From NCBI GenBank assembly GCA_907165065.1, contig OU015526.1, positions 67,479,723 to 67,543,722 of the forward strand: DNA of 64,000 nucleotides, written 5' to 3'. The stretch's first letter is position 1. Each line of letters opens with the position of its first letter. Position numbers and translations under genes: made by a program. The notes beneath the pieces were generated by a model that worked only from the letters and a program-made list of their open reading frames with translations, was not told where the DNA came from and searched no databases. Below are positions 48,401-61,403 of this stretch, piece after piece. The DNA is from Caprimulgus europaeus (Eukaryota > Chordata > Aves > Caprimulgiformes > Caprimulgidae).

Positions 48401-51400
48401 AGTTTTAGTATCTGTGTTCTGTTGCTTTCATTTGGGAATAAAGTGACTTTAGCTCAGAGCACTTCAATAGGAACCTAAAAGCAATAGTATATACCTTTCC
48501 CTTCCAAGGGATTACAGGTAAGAAATGTATGTGCCAGCCAAAGATTTTCATCTTTTGATAGGGTATCATTTTGGGAACTGCTGAATTAATCTAATTCTTA
48601 TCTTGCAAGATGCAGTCCCTTTCAAGGTTCAATATGCTCAGTTTTGTTGATGTTTTAAGAGTTTCATTCTGTCCACATAACTGAGTATCACCCTGAGCTT
48701 ACTGCCTCCACCAAATACTGTGAAGCAAGGATTACATAAAGAGATTTTGATGTAAAGGATGCCAATGTTTTTCAATCTTGGCAAAAAAGTAGTTGCTGAA
48801 AATTTTTCTTTGAGTCACAATGGTTACTGTGGAGAAAATAATATTGAATATGAAGCAATTAAAATTTTTTAGTCAAGGGATATGAGAAAAACCTTGGGTT
48901 TATTGAAAACATCTTTTTCTACAGATTGCTGTTGTTGTTGCTTCTCTTGCTGTCTCCTCCAGATGTTTTTGGTTTTCTTGTTTTCCACTAAATATATTTG
49001 AGTTGAAGATATGTTTTGATCATTTGTTCAATACGCTTCAGTTTGTTTGGATGACCAATTAAGGATGAAATATATGTTTATCTAGAAATTCTTATTTGTA
49101 GAGGCAGAGGAAATTGTGTAATTTTTCATGTGTATACTCAATAGTTTGCCTGTTGTTTATGATACTATTTTGTATTCTAGCTTATAAATCTGAATCTTCA
49201 GATCTGACCACTTAAAATTCTTTTTCTTGGTGAAAGTTTGACCTTTCTGACCTGTAAAAATGCTTATAAACTGGAGTTCTTTGCTAGCTCTTCTGAGAAA
49301 ATCAGTCCAGTGCAAATGCAGGAAAGTGCTTATTATTTTCTTCCTTCCTTTTTGTAACCACACCTTTATTCTTGTATTGTATTTTCTCATCCAGTTTTTG
49401 CTAGTTAAGTAAAATCTTTCTTTAAAATTCTGGTCTTAAGTTTTTAATCACTTCACTTTTTCCCTCTCAGATTTCTTATTAAATCCTGCAGTTTTGGCAT
49501 ATGTGGCCTCTGTAATCCAAATCTAGCAATTTTGGTTGTTCTGTGGCATATTTTATATTCCCTTTGTTCATGCATTTGCAGCCTCTGGGAAAACATTAAC
49601 TTATTTGAATACGCTAGGCACTTTGAGTTTATATTTGTCTGTCTTTTCTGAAAGTCAGGTCTTTACACTCAGTCCTTCAGGTTAACAAGTTTAACAGAAG
49701 ACAAATATATCTTGCTGAGAGTGTGTTGGAAAATGCATGTAAAAATAACAATGTTTCAGAAACCAACCAGAAGTAAAGATCTCCACAAGTCTGCTTAATT
49801 ACTGCCCTATTAACCAATTATCTTTGCATTGGGAAAAGGCTATAATATAAAAATGCTGCTTTCTAGAGCCTCTGTTCTGACTAAAAGTTGTAATATCAGT
49901 TATCCTGATATTATCCTCAGGACAAGCAGGACTTCTTGTTACATGCCTAAGCCCAAACTTGCAGATGTGGTCTTCATGATCAAAAAAATGATGACAGGTT
50001 TTTCAGCAACAGAATGAAACATAAACCGTACCCAGTGAAAAGGGCACGCTATATCTAATGCTTGTTCAACTGTCATATCTTCCAGTAAGACTATCTCAAG
50101 CCAGCAAGAATATTAGGTTCTTTAGAGTCACTGTGAACAAATCCAAGTTCTTCTGGAGCAAGAAACCTTAAACCACCATCAGGCTCTTCTGTAATTTTAT
50201 AATTTCATTCATTTCTTTATTCATTTTATCACCTTTTATGCTGTTCATTATGGTCTCCTCCTCATTGAGAACTCTCATCCTTCCTGCCTTGTCCTTGAAG
50301 TTTCACTTCAAGCACTGAAATGACGACAAACTACCACACAAAGGACAGTCTCCTAGATCTGAGGCAGCCCTGTTCCGTCTGCTTTTTAGCAGGGGTTCAT
50401 GGAAAAGTAGCCAGCCCAAATACTCCTTTTAAAAGTGGAAATAATTTCATTTATGCAAAAAACTACATTAGCCTAATTAAGCAGAACCCTTACTGTTGAA
50501 CTGTGTGGAGTATTTGTTTAGTGATGAATCCCAAAGGTGACTTATTTTTAGCCCCAGGGCATAGGCTGCATGGAATCATTGGCCTTCCCCCAGTTCTGAC
50601 CATTGCCTTGTCAAACAATGTTAATTTGGTGAGCTCTATGCAGAGTTTTAGAATGGCAGAATTTCTCAGAGCACACATGTTCTAGCTAATCTGTGATAAT
50701 TATCACTTAATTTGATAGAAGAGGAGAGTGAGAGGGCAAAAGGTTTAATTACTGCGATGTGGCTGGAGCATTGTATCATCATCAGATAAAGTGCTGTATA
50801 ATTTGTTTGTAGAGTTTTAGCTTGTAATATCTCTAATGATGTGATATCTCTAACTAGTTTTCCATGTATGTTTGCAAATTTCATTGTTAATAACGATCCT
50901 AATATAGCATTCATTAGTCTGTTAATTACATTGTCATTTAGAAACCCTTGCTTACAATTAGCTTTAATGACAACATTGGAGTAATTTTTCTGTGCTGCCA
51001 TGTTTGTGCAACACTTTCCCATTTAAACTGCCTGCTGTTCTATCTTAATTAAATTTAATAACAGTAGTGGTAGTTTATAGGAGACTTTTTAACCTCATTT
51101 AATGTCAGACCATTTATACTGGTTTGAAGTAGGCACTGAAAATGTTTGCATTAAACCAATTACTTTGAAAAGAAGCAAACTTCACGTTTTAGATTATTTT
51201 AATTAAGGCAAAATCCCCACGAAAGGTCAAACTCCCTACCTGTGCCAATGTGTAGAAACATTAGGGTCTTTTTCTAAGAACACTGAAGACACAGTGAAAA
51301 ATCAACAATATAAAGAGTAAGGAGAAAAGGGTGAAAAAGCTGTCAGTGTCATTAGTAACTTAATAGTGCTATTCAGACATAACTTCGAGTAGGAAATGGT

Positions 51401-51570
51401 TGCAGTATTTTTTAACTTGGGAAAGCTGCACAGGACCTGAATAATATACTTGGCATTCTGCAGCACCCTTGAAGTTGCACAGTGAGGCTAGAAACATGGC
51501 TGTCATTAAAAATAATTATATTTTTAGGCCAGACAAAATTAAAGGCCTTTGGAGAATCTGTCCATGAGAT
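45426..51570. other. Shared intronic DNA with a short tandem duplication
   Basis: Mostly AT-rich unique-looking DNA, with a 20-bp direct repeat at 45951-45993. A plus-strand frame at 46180-46404 and one at 47541-47828 have no splice context or domain. No further transposable element was recognised. Confidence 0.4.
45951..45993. repeat. 20-bp tandem direct repeat (period 23)
   Basis: TACATTTCTAACTGCAACAC occurs at 45951-45970 and again, identical, at 45974-45993, separated by TTT. Confidence 0.96.
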
Positions 51571-51735
51571 TATAGAAAGTCATAGAAAAGTAAGGTTGAA
51601 AGAGATGCTAGAGGTCACCTAGTCTATCCTCCTCCTCAAGCATGCTGTCTACACCAATACTATTTCTGAAGAAAAGTTTGTTAGACCTTACAATCCTCCT
51701 TTAATAAGGATTTCACAGCTTCTTTGGTGTGTTCC
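51571..51735 (-). mobile_element. Diverged CR1 3' fragment, minus orientation
   Basis: TATAGAAAGTCATAGAAAAG, then GGTTGAAAGAGATGCTAGAG and GTCACCTAGTC followed by CCTCCTCAAGCA keep the order of a CR1 3' end on the minus strand, with considerable divergence. The right boundary is unclear. Confidence 0.55.
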
Positions 51736-52364
51736 AAATGATAAAGTCAAATTGCTGTGATGAAGATTGCTCCAGTACTGACTGTCTCTCTGTGAATTTG
51801 GAGATGATTGCAGACACTTTTATCCTAGACTATTTATTTGATTCTAGAGAGGCAGTAAGCTTGACTGTGCTCTGAAAAGTCCTATGGCTCTCTTAGGGCA
51901 TTGCCTGGAGCTCAGATATGGTTTTGCACTCAGAGGCCAATGAAGGTACTCCAGTGATCTAACAAAGATGGTAGCTGCCAGGATGGCATGCTGAACTTGG
52001 GAGATGCAGCAAAGAAAAGGAAGGGGAAGGAGAGATGCGATTTCACTGTCAGAGGTGAGAGGGAAAAGCCAGTTGTAAGTACAAGACAAGCTTCAGGCAG
52101 CAATGGTTGGCTGTTCTGGGAAGAATCTGTTATTCCAGATCAGAAGTGGGAGCTGAAGAAGCAAAATTCTTGACAGCCTCATAGGGTCATTGTCCCATAA
52201 CTGGCAGTTAAAGTAAAATAACTCCAAAGTGGTAAAGAGACTGAAGCCGGAAACTCTCTCTAGGGGCTTCCTTCCCTGCAGCAGATACAAATCTCAGAGA
52301 TTTCAGGGGAGGGACGAGGAAGACAGGTCTTTCTTTCCCAGAGCACTGCTTGGATCTTGCTTAC
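51736..52364. other. Intronic DNA next to exon D
   Basis: No recognised element. A plus-strand frame at 51988-52173 with a donor-like AGAG|GTGAGAGG lacks a credible acceptor. Confidence 0.4.
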
Positions 52365-52443
52365 CTCTATTACAGACCACAAAGGTGTAATAGGCAGCTT
52401 TCTGCTCAGCTTGCTGACTTTTATAGATCTTGCTGTTAGGCTC
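52365..52443 (-). CDS. Coding exon D, unidentified minus-strand gene (68 or 79 nt)
   Basis: On the minus strand the exon ends at a good donor (AATAGAG|GTAAGCAAG). Its last 22 codons read KIYKSQQAEQKAAYY and TFVVCNR, with one nucleotide (G) left over. That G joins the AA of exon C to give Glu, so the protein continues CNR-E-YFYHLREC. The start is ambiguous. An acceptor ending CTTAG gives 79 nt (phase 0, adding EPNS). One ending CTAACAG gives 68 nt (phase 2). An in-frame stop just upstream limits it either way. Both acceptors have weak pyrimidine tracts, which is the main doubt. The peptide looks soluble and is rich in Tyr, Lys and Gln. No domain is recognised, and further 5' exons should lie to the right. 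Confidence 0.62.
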
Positions 52444-54151
52444 CTAAGCCACCCTCAGATCTGGTCAACAGTTAGACAGAACCTTGCTGTTTGCATTCAC
52501 TGAATTGGAAAGAGTGCTTTGTGCTGCTCTGGTTTCAGCTAAAGCTATGATTCTCTTCAAGAACAGGAAGCATTCCCACTAATAGTAGAAGCAACTTAGT
52601 GGAGGTAACAGGAATTTTCCCCATGCAGATCTTAAAGCAGGATGTATCCTTTCTCTTCAACTGAAATTTTCCCGTGTTTTTCTAAGTAACTTGCTGAAAA
52701 CCACAGGGAAATGGACTATTGCTTTTTGTTTTCTATAAAATTGAAATTACAGGTATAATTTGTCTGTGCTAATACAGTATTTTACACTGTGCAGGGCCAG
52801 TGAGTATGCAGGACATCTCCAGACAGCCTTTCTTACACTAAAGTAGCAGAGCCTTGTCAGGGCCATGGTTCTTTCTAGCCCAAGCTAGCATCATGCAGAG
52901 AAGGGGCAGGGTATAGGACAGAGGATGCTGTTACAGTACCAGGTTACACAGGAGTGACCAGATGCAGAGACCATGCTGCACCACCCAACAAGACATTTTG
53001 TGAGTATGCTCCACTGCTAGTTTCAGTAGATACCTCAGTGCACACTGTTCCATCTGTTTGGTCACCAGGTCTTAGATCACAACATTTTTGAAATAGGAGC
53101 CACATCTCTGCTCTTCATAGAGTACATATAACAAATAAGATCATTTGGATGACCACCATAAAAACCAATTATTAATGTTTTAGCTATTAGGGTAATAGGA
53201 ATAACTTAAAATTATATGACATGAAAGTAAAATGGAATGGGTAGATAATGAAGACAGCATCTTGGAAGTTTGATACCTTGTAGTCCTAGTATGAAATGAT
53301 TATGCTTTCCTTTTTATCTGCCTGAAAACAGGCAAAGGGAAAAGGGCTGAAAGAGGAGAGGTGTCCTAGACACTGGTGTTACTGGCTGTTGTACCAAGAG
53401 AGCTGTTAATTAACTTTGACTGTTAGGCAGACAAGACTCAAGAATACGGCTGTCTGGCACAAATGCAGATCCCTGCACTAAGTAAGTTAACTCATGTACC
53501 AGACACAATTATTCTGTAGCTCTCCTTAGGCTCATTTTATCTAGCTGGGAAGCTAGCACAGCTGCATCGCTCCTGTTTTGTGAAGGCCAGCTGAAGTATC
53601 ATAGCTCCATAGTCTTTTCTACAGGGAGTTGTCCTCTTCAATTCTGTCTGCTAAAAACCAAGCTAAGCATTCATCTGTGACCTCTGCAGTGACTGTGCAG
53701 GGATCTGAGAGGGTGAAAATTACACATTAGAGTTACACCTAACCCAATTGTCCAGAACTAGCAGTGTGAATATCCTTTCTGTGCTTGGTTGTGCAGTTGC
53801 AGCAGGACAACAGTATTAAAACCCAAATGTATTACTCCCCTGCACTTCCAGTTCTATCCTTAAACAGGCTTTCCTGTCACTTTGTTCCTTCTTCTTGCTC
53901 TATGTTTTCTGTTAATTCTATATCAGTTTCCATTTCAGTAGATTTTTCTTCCCAGATTCTTGGTTTACAGATTTTTTTATTTAATATTTATTTAAAATTT
54001 TAATTATGTTTCTATGTTTTCTTCACTGAAATATTTGTCTTACTCCAGTGCCTCTTCCCAGTAGGTCTTTCATGCTACAGGACCAAGGGGTTTTTTGTAA
54101 CTTCAGGTATTGTAATAAAGAAAAGATGTATCTGAGTAGATCCCATGAGTA
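52444..54151. other. Shared intronic DNA, nothing recognised
   Basis: No repeat or exon was recognised. Confidence 0.4.
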
Positions 54152-54550
54152 ATCATAGAATCATTTAGGTTGGAAAAGACCTTTAAGATAATCAGATCCA
54201 ACCAAGTCCAATCATAAACCTAACATTGCCAAGTCCACCACTAAACCATGTCCCTAAGCATCACATCTACACGTCTTTTAAATACCTCCAGGGATGGTGA
54301 CTCCACCAATTCCCTGGGCAGCCTGTTCCAACGCTGGACAACCCTTTCGGAGAAGAAATTTTTCCTAATGTCCAATCTAAACTTCCCTTAGTGCAACTTG
54401 GGGCCATTTTCTCTTGTCCTGTTACTTGTTACTTGGGAGAGAGACCAAGACCCACCTCACTACACCCTCCTTTCAGGTAGCTGTAGAGAGTGATAAGGTC
54501 TCCCTTCATCCTCCTTTTCTCCAGGCTAAACAGCCTAGCAAATGAAGGGC
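54152..54550 (-). mobile_element. CR1 LINE 3' fragment, minus orientation
   Basis: It starts with the tail TAATCATAGAATCATTTAGG, followed by TTGGAAAAGACCTTTAAGAT, CAAGTCCACCACTAAACCAT, and then CTCCAGGGATGGTGACTCCA and a GGGCAGCCTGTTCCAACGC block. This is about 400 bp of the last part of a CR1 element including the end of ORF2. It is relatively little diverged and truncated at its 5' end near 54550. Confidence 0.95.
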
Positions 54551-57500
54551 CTAGCAAAAAGAAGCTCCACGTCTCAGACAGAAGTGTGGAAAAAGGATAG
54601 TACCCTAAATGACTGTCTGTGCCTTGTCCCTGTGTCCCACATCAGCTGGGACGTGTACACTGCCAGAGAAATGGAGCGATTTTAAGACACGGGAAGAGCT
54701 GACTCCCGCATCCCCTTGCAAAGGCTCATGAGGAGCAGTTCTGTGTACGCAGCCGTTTCTCACTATACTTGTAGGTGCTGTCGGTATCTTGCAAAGCTGG
54801 GTGCCTTCAAGAGGCAGATGGAATTGCAGAAGCCTTTCCTGGGATCAGGAGACAAGAATGTGTTTTTAGGCACATTGAAATGAAGAGTAGCTGTGAAAGT
54901 TAAAGGCAGATAGGAGCTAGGATAAGATTTAAATAATAAAAGCATTAAAAATAATCCTCAGTGCAGCTCAAAAGCAAATAAAAAGGGCATTTCAGGATGA
55001 CAAATGACAGAAAGGTGGATTGGGGACTGGTAAAAAAGCGGGCAGGGAAGAAACTCCTGCAGTATGATGTCAGTTTGATATATACATACCTGTTAAGTTT
55101 GCCTGAATTCAATAGCAAGAAATAGAATAGTTTGAACCACACTAGTTTTACAAACAAGTTTTATCACTCAAAACTTCAAAAGCAAAATGTGAAGATGGAT
55201 CACTTGCATGTCTGGTGACACTAACTCTGTCTTGTGTGTACTGTAAGATGGTTTTTTGTCCAGCTTTATGAATCCTTTGTTAGCCAGCCTTCAAAATAAC
55301 TTTTCAGATAGATTTTTTTTTTCTCTTTTATTACCAAAAAGAAATGAGAATGTGCATGAAGCATAGCTTGACAGTGAACAGAGTTAAAGAAGTTGTCACA
55401 GTTTGCAGCAGAAATTTGAACATTACCTAGTTGGGGTTCAGTCCACGGAACACTGGAGTGTTCTGCAGTCAGGAAAGGCAAGCAGACAGAGGACTGGACA
55501 GTAAATGTTTCCTGTGGGAAATCCTTCCTGGACAATACCTCCTTGCTAAATTTATTGCACTGCCCCTTCCCTTCCTGTTCCTTAATATGGAGTGTGCCCA
55601 GAAGTATTATTTAATAGATCATTTAACTGAGTATTTAGAATGTAATTTAGAGATGGCATAGATTATACACTCTTCAGACAGACTCATTAAAGGAATGGAC
55701 ACTTCAGAAAACAGGTATTTCAAGGTGTTAAGTATCCTAAATTCCAATTAATGATGTGATAGCCAGCAACAGTGAGGATCATGCACTGCAGCATCTCTTT
55801 TCCTCCCTTAATGATGCAGTGCACTGTAGAGACTTTCTAACTAACTTGGCACCTAAAAGTAGCATTCTCTGCATCTGTGCCTCTCTCACAGAGAACTTCC
55901 TTGGTTACCAAGAGGAACGCTGAGGACATGGAAATGGCTTAAATCTAGGATTTAGAAATGATCATAATTAAATACAGGCCTACATCAGCCCTATCCATAA
56001 GCACAGCCTGTATGCAGCCCTCACCTATTCTGTCTTCTGAATTAATCTTGACATGGAGAAATGCCACTGACTATGAACATGTTTTCTGTATAAGAGTTCT
56101 CACTGTTGCTACTACAAAGGCAGCTCTTCCAACACAAGCTAGGGGAAGTTTTTTTCTGCTCTTTTTTGACTTCTAAGTATACATAGCAGAATAAATGGTC
56201 AGAAAATTTCCTATACAAAATCTTTCTTAACAGGGATATTACTAGATGCTGCAAGACCTTTCTAACTTGCAGCTGAGTGGATCAAATAAAGAAAGAAATT
56301 CTGTGAAAGCATTTAGTCACCTTGTGACTAAAGCATCATTTCTTCTAAACTCTTCTTATGTTGGGAGCACGTAGCAAGGTTGTCCTCAGAGTTCTGGTGC
56401 TGGCTGGGGGGAATGAGTGTACCTAAATTCCTACTGACATTCTGTGCAGGTATCCAATATTATTCAACTTTTAACTAATAACTTCTCTTGGATTTTTTAA
56501 GGATAATAAATAATTCTGTACATGTATGTATAACCTCTAGAAACAAGAGGGGTTTTTTTTAAATGCATGTAATTTATTTTTTTTCTATCTCTTGGGCATG
56601 AATATATGTTGAGTTGCTTACTGGGGGTTTTAAAGTTCTGGCCTTTTTGGCTATTTGGATTCCACTTCTCAGCACCTCTCTCTGTTCAAAGCCACAGCCT
56701 TGAGCCCTCTAGTGTTTGGTTAGTTACATCCTTCCTTTCAACAAAAACCCCAGTGTCACTCTTTCCCTTTAAAAGGTGGTTGTTTGGTGTCCCTGTTAGT
56801 ACTGTAGCTCCAGATGTAGAGCTCAGTGTGAGCCCTCAGTTGAATTTCTACACCTCTGATTTACCTAAGCCTAACGCCTTGGCTTTGTACTGCTTTGAGC
56901 TCAAGGTGACGCTTTTCCTTGTGAGGCTGTTCCTACATGATTGTATCCTTTCTAGAAGGTGATATGTATAACCAGAGACAGGCATAATAACCCTAATGAA
57001 ATGCTTTCACTGGTAAACTGGATCCAATGTTGTTTATGACTCTTGCCTGAAGAAGAAAAATAAAGTCTGCCTGAAATACAACAGGCTGCTCCCAGTTCCT
57101 GTGCTTCCTCCAGCTCTTGGCACAGGCTCAAATAACCCGTCTGCTGCTGGCCAGAGGAAGGGCACCAAATCAAACCTGAGCTTCTTGGAGGCTTGAGTTT
57201 GAGCTCAAATGTCCAATTTCAAAAGAATGAGGTTAACATAGTGTCTTGCAGAGACCGAGGTTTTGTGGTGTGGTGCTTTGAGAACATCTACTAGAGGGAG
57301 AATTTCCATCTTGTTTGTGAATTCCGGGTAGGCTCAGATAATGAATTAGGAATGGCAATTTGGTGCATGTCCAGAAATCTAATTGCAAATGCCTGGAGAA
57401 ATGTAAAGTCTAGTCAAGAAAAGAGGGATGTATGAAGATTAGTGTTTAAAATACTGGTTAGCAGCAACATGCCTCCAGGGGAAATGAATGAGGGGATCTA

Positions 57501-59172
57501 TTAATTACAGCTGTGGACATAAACACTTACATTGCAGTATCATTTTGTTCATATTAGCCTTTTCTTGGATCTAGCTTCTTAAGTACAAGAGCAGTAGGAA
57601 GAAAATTAAGTCAGATTGTTTAGGACAGTATTGCACTGACAACAAAGCTCAAGGAAAGGTGCTGGCATTTCATAGTCCAGAGGAAAAACTTAGAGGCAAG
57701 AGTAGAGATACAACAAAAATGCTAAGGTTTGTAGGTAGTTTTTAAATTTCAGTCATACTTTTGGGTGTGCTAAGGGGAGTTTCTCTCTCAGCTTCCATGG
57801 AAGTGAGATTTGTTCCTTGATGTGTGAATTAATCCAGGTGTTTGCTTCTATAGTGTCCCAAGAAGGCTGAACCTGGGCACTAACCTTCTTTAAAAACAGA
57901 AGTTAACCTGATAATGGATAAAATTGTGGACATTGCCTGTCCATCTCTAGCAGCTTGTTTCCATTGACTTGCTCAGTTGTTGGTTTGGTTTTGGGTTTTG
58001 TGAAGTTTTTTTTGTTTGGTTTGGGGTTTTTTGTTGGGTTTTTTTTTTGTTTGTTTTTTAAATTTTGCTATATTTTCTCTCTCCTATTTTTAAATCTGTT
58101 TCAGCTATGAAGCTATTTGATAGAGGTTCAGACTGGCACATTTAGACTTAAAAAAAAAAATAATGACAGTTCAAATCCAATAACTTTCCAGTGCAGAAAG
58201 AGTAACTGGGTTTTTTTGATTCAGCATGGAAAACTGTCCAGTGATATCGATTGCAATATTTTTATCACTGCATTTTCTGCTATTGTTTTTTGATGGGTTG
58301 TGAGGATTTTTAAAATGAACTTTCTTTCCTGTTCCTCTAATTATCTGAGGTTGTTCACAACACCTAATTCTGCTGCCTTTGAAACTGTTGTAAAGCCATA
58401 TGCTACAAAGCCAAAGTGATAAGACATATGGAGGCAACTTTGGCCAATATGCAGCCAGATGGCTGAAAAGATTTTAGGAAATATATCTTCTTGTTTCAAA
58501 AAGAAAGAAAAATACAAGGAAAAAAGGAAAAGAAAAAGAAAAAGCTTAATGGCAAGTATTTGACAGCATTTAAAACATCTCTGTATAATAAAAAGTTATT
58601 CCTTAGATCACTCTCTGTGATTCCGAGCTCAGAGCTTGATTCTACGTACCCTGTTCTAAGACTAATCAAATCTAGGTATCTTGTGAATGATCTTGGGGTC
58701 ACTGATGTTAACAGCTCTTTTTTTCTTCTTTCCCACTATCTTCAGTGATCTTGATATGAAGTCCTATTTTCCATGTTGCTTCATTTTCCTTATTTTCTTG
58801 GGTATCCTGGGAGAATTTTCTTCTTCTATAATATTTACTGAGTGTAGCCATAGGTGGTTTGGGGGGTTTTTGTAAGATAACTTAGGGTTTTTGATAAGAT
58901 AAATTAGTTTTTTAGTGTTTCTAGATCCTTTTTTAGGTTTATAGCAATATCTTCATGTACCTCTTGATAACATGTACAATTAGAAGAAGTCTTGTGTCCT
59001 GATGCAGGCACAGAAACTGTCTGTCACTAAGCTGCTTGCTTCTAGCTACAACAAACGCTGTCTTCATTTTTTTCCGTAGTCTTTCCAGCTGGCTGGTTCT
59101 GAATTTTTTTGCAATGACACTCCATGATCACGTGCCAAACTGCAGGTCTGAGGCAGGATAACGGTAGCACAG
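54551..59172. other. Shared intronic DNA, with G/T-rich and A-rich patches
   Basis: A G/T-rich patch of GGTTT/GGGTTTT-like units lies at about 57982-58060, and a purine patch of GAAAA units at about 58495-58545. Minus-strand splice-flanked short segments occur at about 55430-55465 (HSSVPWTEPQL frame) and 55886-55915. The first has phases that do not fit exon D, and the second is only 30 nt. Neither is called. Confidence 0.4.
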
Positions 59173-59285
59173 TGTATTGGGTTTGTGAGGCAAGGTTTTG
59201 GTACCAGGGTGGGGGAATATAGGGGTGGCTTCTATGAGAAGCTGCCAGAAGCTTCCCCCATGTCCAACACAGCCAAAGCCAGCCA
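59173..59285 (+). mobile_element. 5' piece of an avian ERV LTR, plus orientation
   Basis: TGTATTGGGTTTGTGAGGCA starts the block; AGGTTTTGGTACCAGG and GGGGTGGCTTCTATGAGAAG follow, then CTGCCAGAAGCTTCCCCCAT. This is the characteristic 5' end of a bird ERV LTR whose 3' end reads ...CAACCCACCACA. Only about 113 bp is present; the rest is deleted or truncated. Confidence 0.8.
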
Positions 59286-60002
59286 GGGTTATAACAATCC
59301 AAACAAAAATATATTGCTGCTTCTGAGTAAGATTCCTATAGGAAGTGTTCCTTCTGCTTTCTAACAATGCATGCTAATTTAATGGTTTTGAATGATAGCT
59401 GTCAAGCAGTCATCACAGTCTTGACAATCAATATTTTTCTCTTTCATGATTTTTATGCAATTCCAGCCTGCCTTATTCTGTCCCTTTATGTAGGGTAATT
59501 GTTCTACAGGTTTCTCAGAAAATCAGTGTTTCAGAAAAGTATGAATACTGACCCACTTAGCTCTACTCTAAAAAGCTCTCTGGAAGACTTTTTGCAATCT
59601 GTGCTATTTCATAGGAAAAATTTAGTAATTTGAAAACTTTCTTTCTGTATTTTCACCTTAAAAAAGGACCAAAAAAAAGCTATAATTGTAAAGTGAAAAT
59701 ATATTTAACGATTTCACTACTTTTGGAAATACTTGCTGAAATTGCTACAAAAACATGGATGTACAAACATGTATGTTAGTCCATCAGTTTTAAAGGTGAA
59801 TTATTCTTAACACATTTGTCCAGGCTTCAATATCACTTTTCTGATATTTAGAAAGGGGTTTTTTTTATTTACTTTGATTAGATCAAAACTAGTTGCCCCT
59901 CTGGTTTTGGCACCGTGGTCTGTTTAAATAGACAATTAGAAACTACTTAATGGGCTTGCTTGCTTAATTGACTAATAGCAGTTATTTGATCTTATTGCAT
60001 AA
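59286..60002. other. Intronic DNA, nothing recognised
   Basis: AT-rich DNA with no recognised feature. Confidence 0.4.
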
Positions 60003-60094
60003 ATCACAGAATCACAGACTGTCAGGGATTGGAAGGGACCTTGAAAGATCATCAAGTCCAACGCCCCTGCCAGAGCAGGAACACCTAGATGAGA
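60003..60094 (-). mobile_element. Short CR1 3'-end fragment, minus orientation
   Basis: ATCACAGAATCACAGACTGT leads into CAGGGATTGGAAGGGACCTT, then ATCATCAAGTCCAACGCCCC and CAGAGCAGGAACACCTAGAT. These are the last about 90 bp of a CR1 copy like the one at 5359. Confidence 0.95.
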
Positions 60095-61403
60095 ATGATA
60101 CCAAAAATGATACCAAAATACTTACTAAAAAAGTCTCTATTTAAGTTTGCACATATAAACTGATAATATTAACTAGTCCATCTGTAATAACTTCCTGGGG
60201 ATACTGTGGCACATGCTTTGTCTTAGTGTTTTCCATCTCTGAAACTTCTAGCACAGAATAAAAGAGGCAAGGTTTGCACGGAGAAGCAGTATCTCCTGTT
60301 AGATCAGCTGGTATAGGCAAAGGATGGGGCAAGCTTCCAGGCACCTTCTTCTGAAGCAGAGACAGCAAGGGCAATCTAGCAGAGATCAGGAACCGCTGTC
60401 CTGAGTTGACCAGGGTCCTGGGTTGCCAGAGGAAGCTGTTTGTGAGAAAAGGGCACTTTGCACTTGCAGAGAACAGTGAGATGATAAAAAACAGAAAAGG
60501 AACATAGTGTTAGGCCACCTTGTCTGGAACAACTCTACTGTTGCCACCTATCTTGAGTAGTCTTGATCCTAAAGCACTTCCATTACTTTCTCAGAAACAA
60601 TGAGAGCCAGCACAGAAATAACATCAAAACACTGCTCTTACCATCAGATTTCCTTTGTGCACCAAGAAGCTATCCATTGTTTCATCTTAGTTATTTGTTG
60701 CATTGAATGTGTTTCTAGAAATCCTTTTCTGGCCAGAAGCAGCTTTTCAGGAAGATTGTGTCGCCAAAGTATCTGACAGTAACCAAGCGCAGCAGCGTAA
60801 GGCGTGGCAGCTCTGTGATGATACATTACAGTATTTGTGCTGCATTTACTTTGTCCTGCCGTTGCATTTTCATGACTGCATTAAGATGACCAAGATCTGA
60901 CAAAAGTGAACAGTGTCTTGCAATCAAGTGACAATGTTTCTGGGAATGGGCTTTGGAATTAGTAACATGAGATGATATCTTTCTGGCTATTTCCAATCAG
61001 TCTCAACAAATGAACTGGAATCCTTTTCGGAAGTTATTTCACTGTGTCATTGTTTTGCTGTTCATACATATCTGAAAGAACTCTCAGGGGTATTTACCCT
61101 TAGACCGCATTCTCTTGTCAAGATTTGAGAAGATACATGCTGAGTTGGTGCAGCCTGTGTAGCACCACTGATTACTAAGTCTGAGTCTCGGAATTTAAAC
61201 TTTAGCAATAACCCAAGTGTCAGGGAGAATACAGATGGAAATGTTTACTTCACTGTTTCTCAGACAGTGCTGAGCAGTTTTGTGCTGCATGTTTACTATT
61301 CCTTTCTTCAGCCCAGCCTAAGTGTCTTGAGAGGTAGTGATTCTGCAGTATCCTTGGCAAGTCTTTTGTGGTATAGGTGGGCTTGCCATTCTGCTTACCC
61401 TAG
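60095..61403. other. Intronic DNA, nothing recognised
   Basis: It begins with a short imperfect duplication of AATGATACCAAA at 60096-60120. No gene or element was recognised. Confidence 0.4.

Noticed and set aside
55430-55465. 36-nt minus-strand micro-exon with an excellent acceptor (CTTTCCTGACTGCAG) and CTAG|GTAATG donor
   Set aside because: Its only open frame starts and ends in phase 1, which does not join exon D (phase 0 or 2 start). With no other partner in the window it is unsupported.
55886-55915. 30-nt minus-strand segment with TCCTCAG acceptor and GTGAGAG donor
   Set aside because: One frame could join the shorter form of exon D, but 30 nt with a non-consensus base before the donor is too little evidence.
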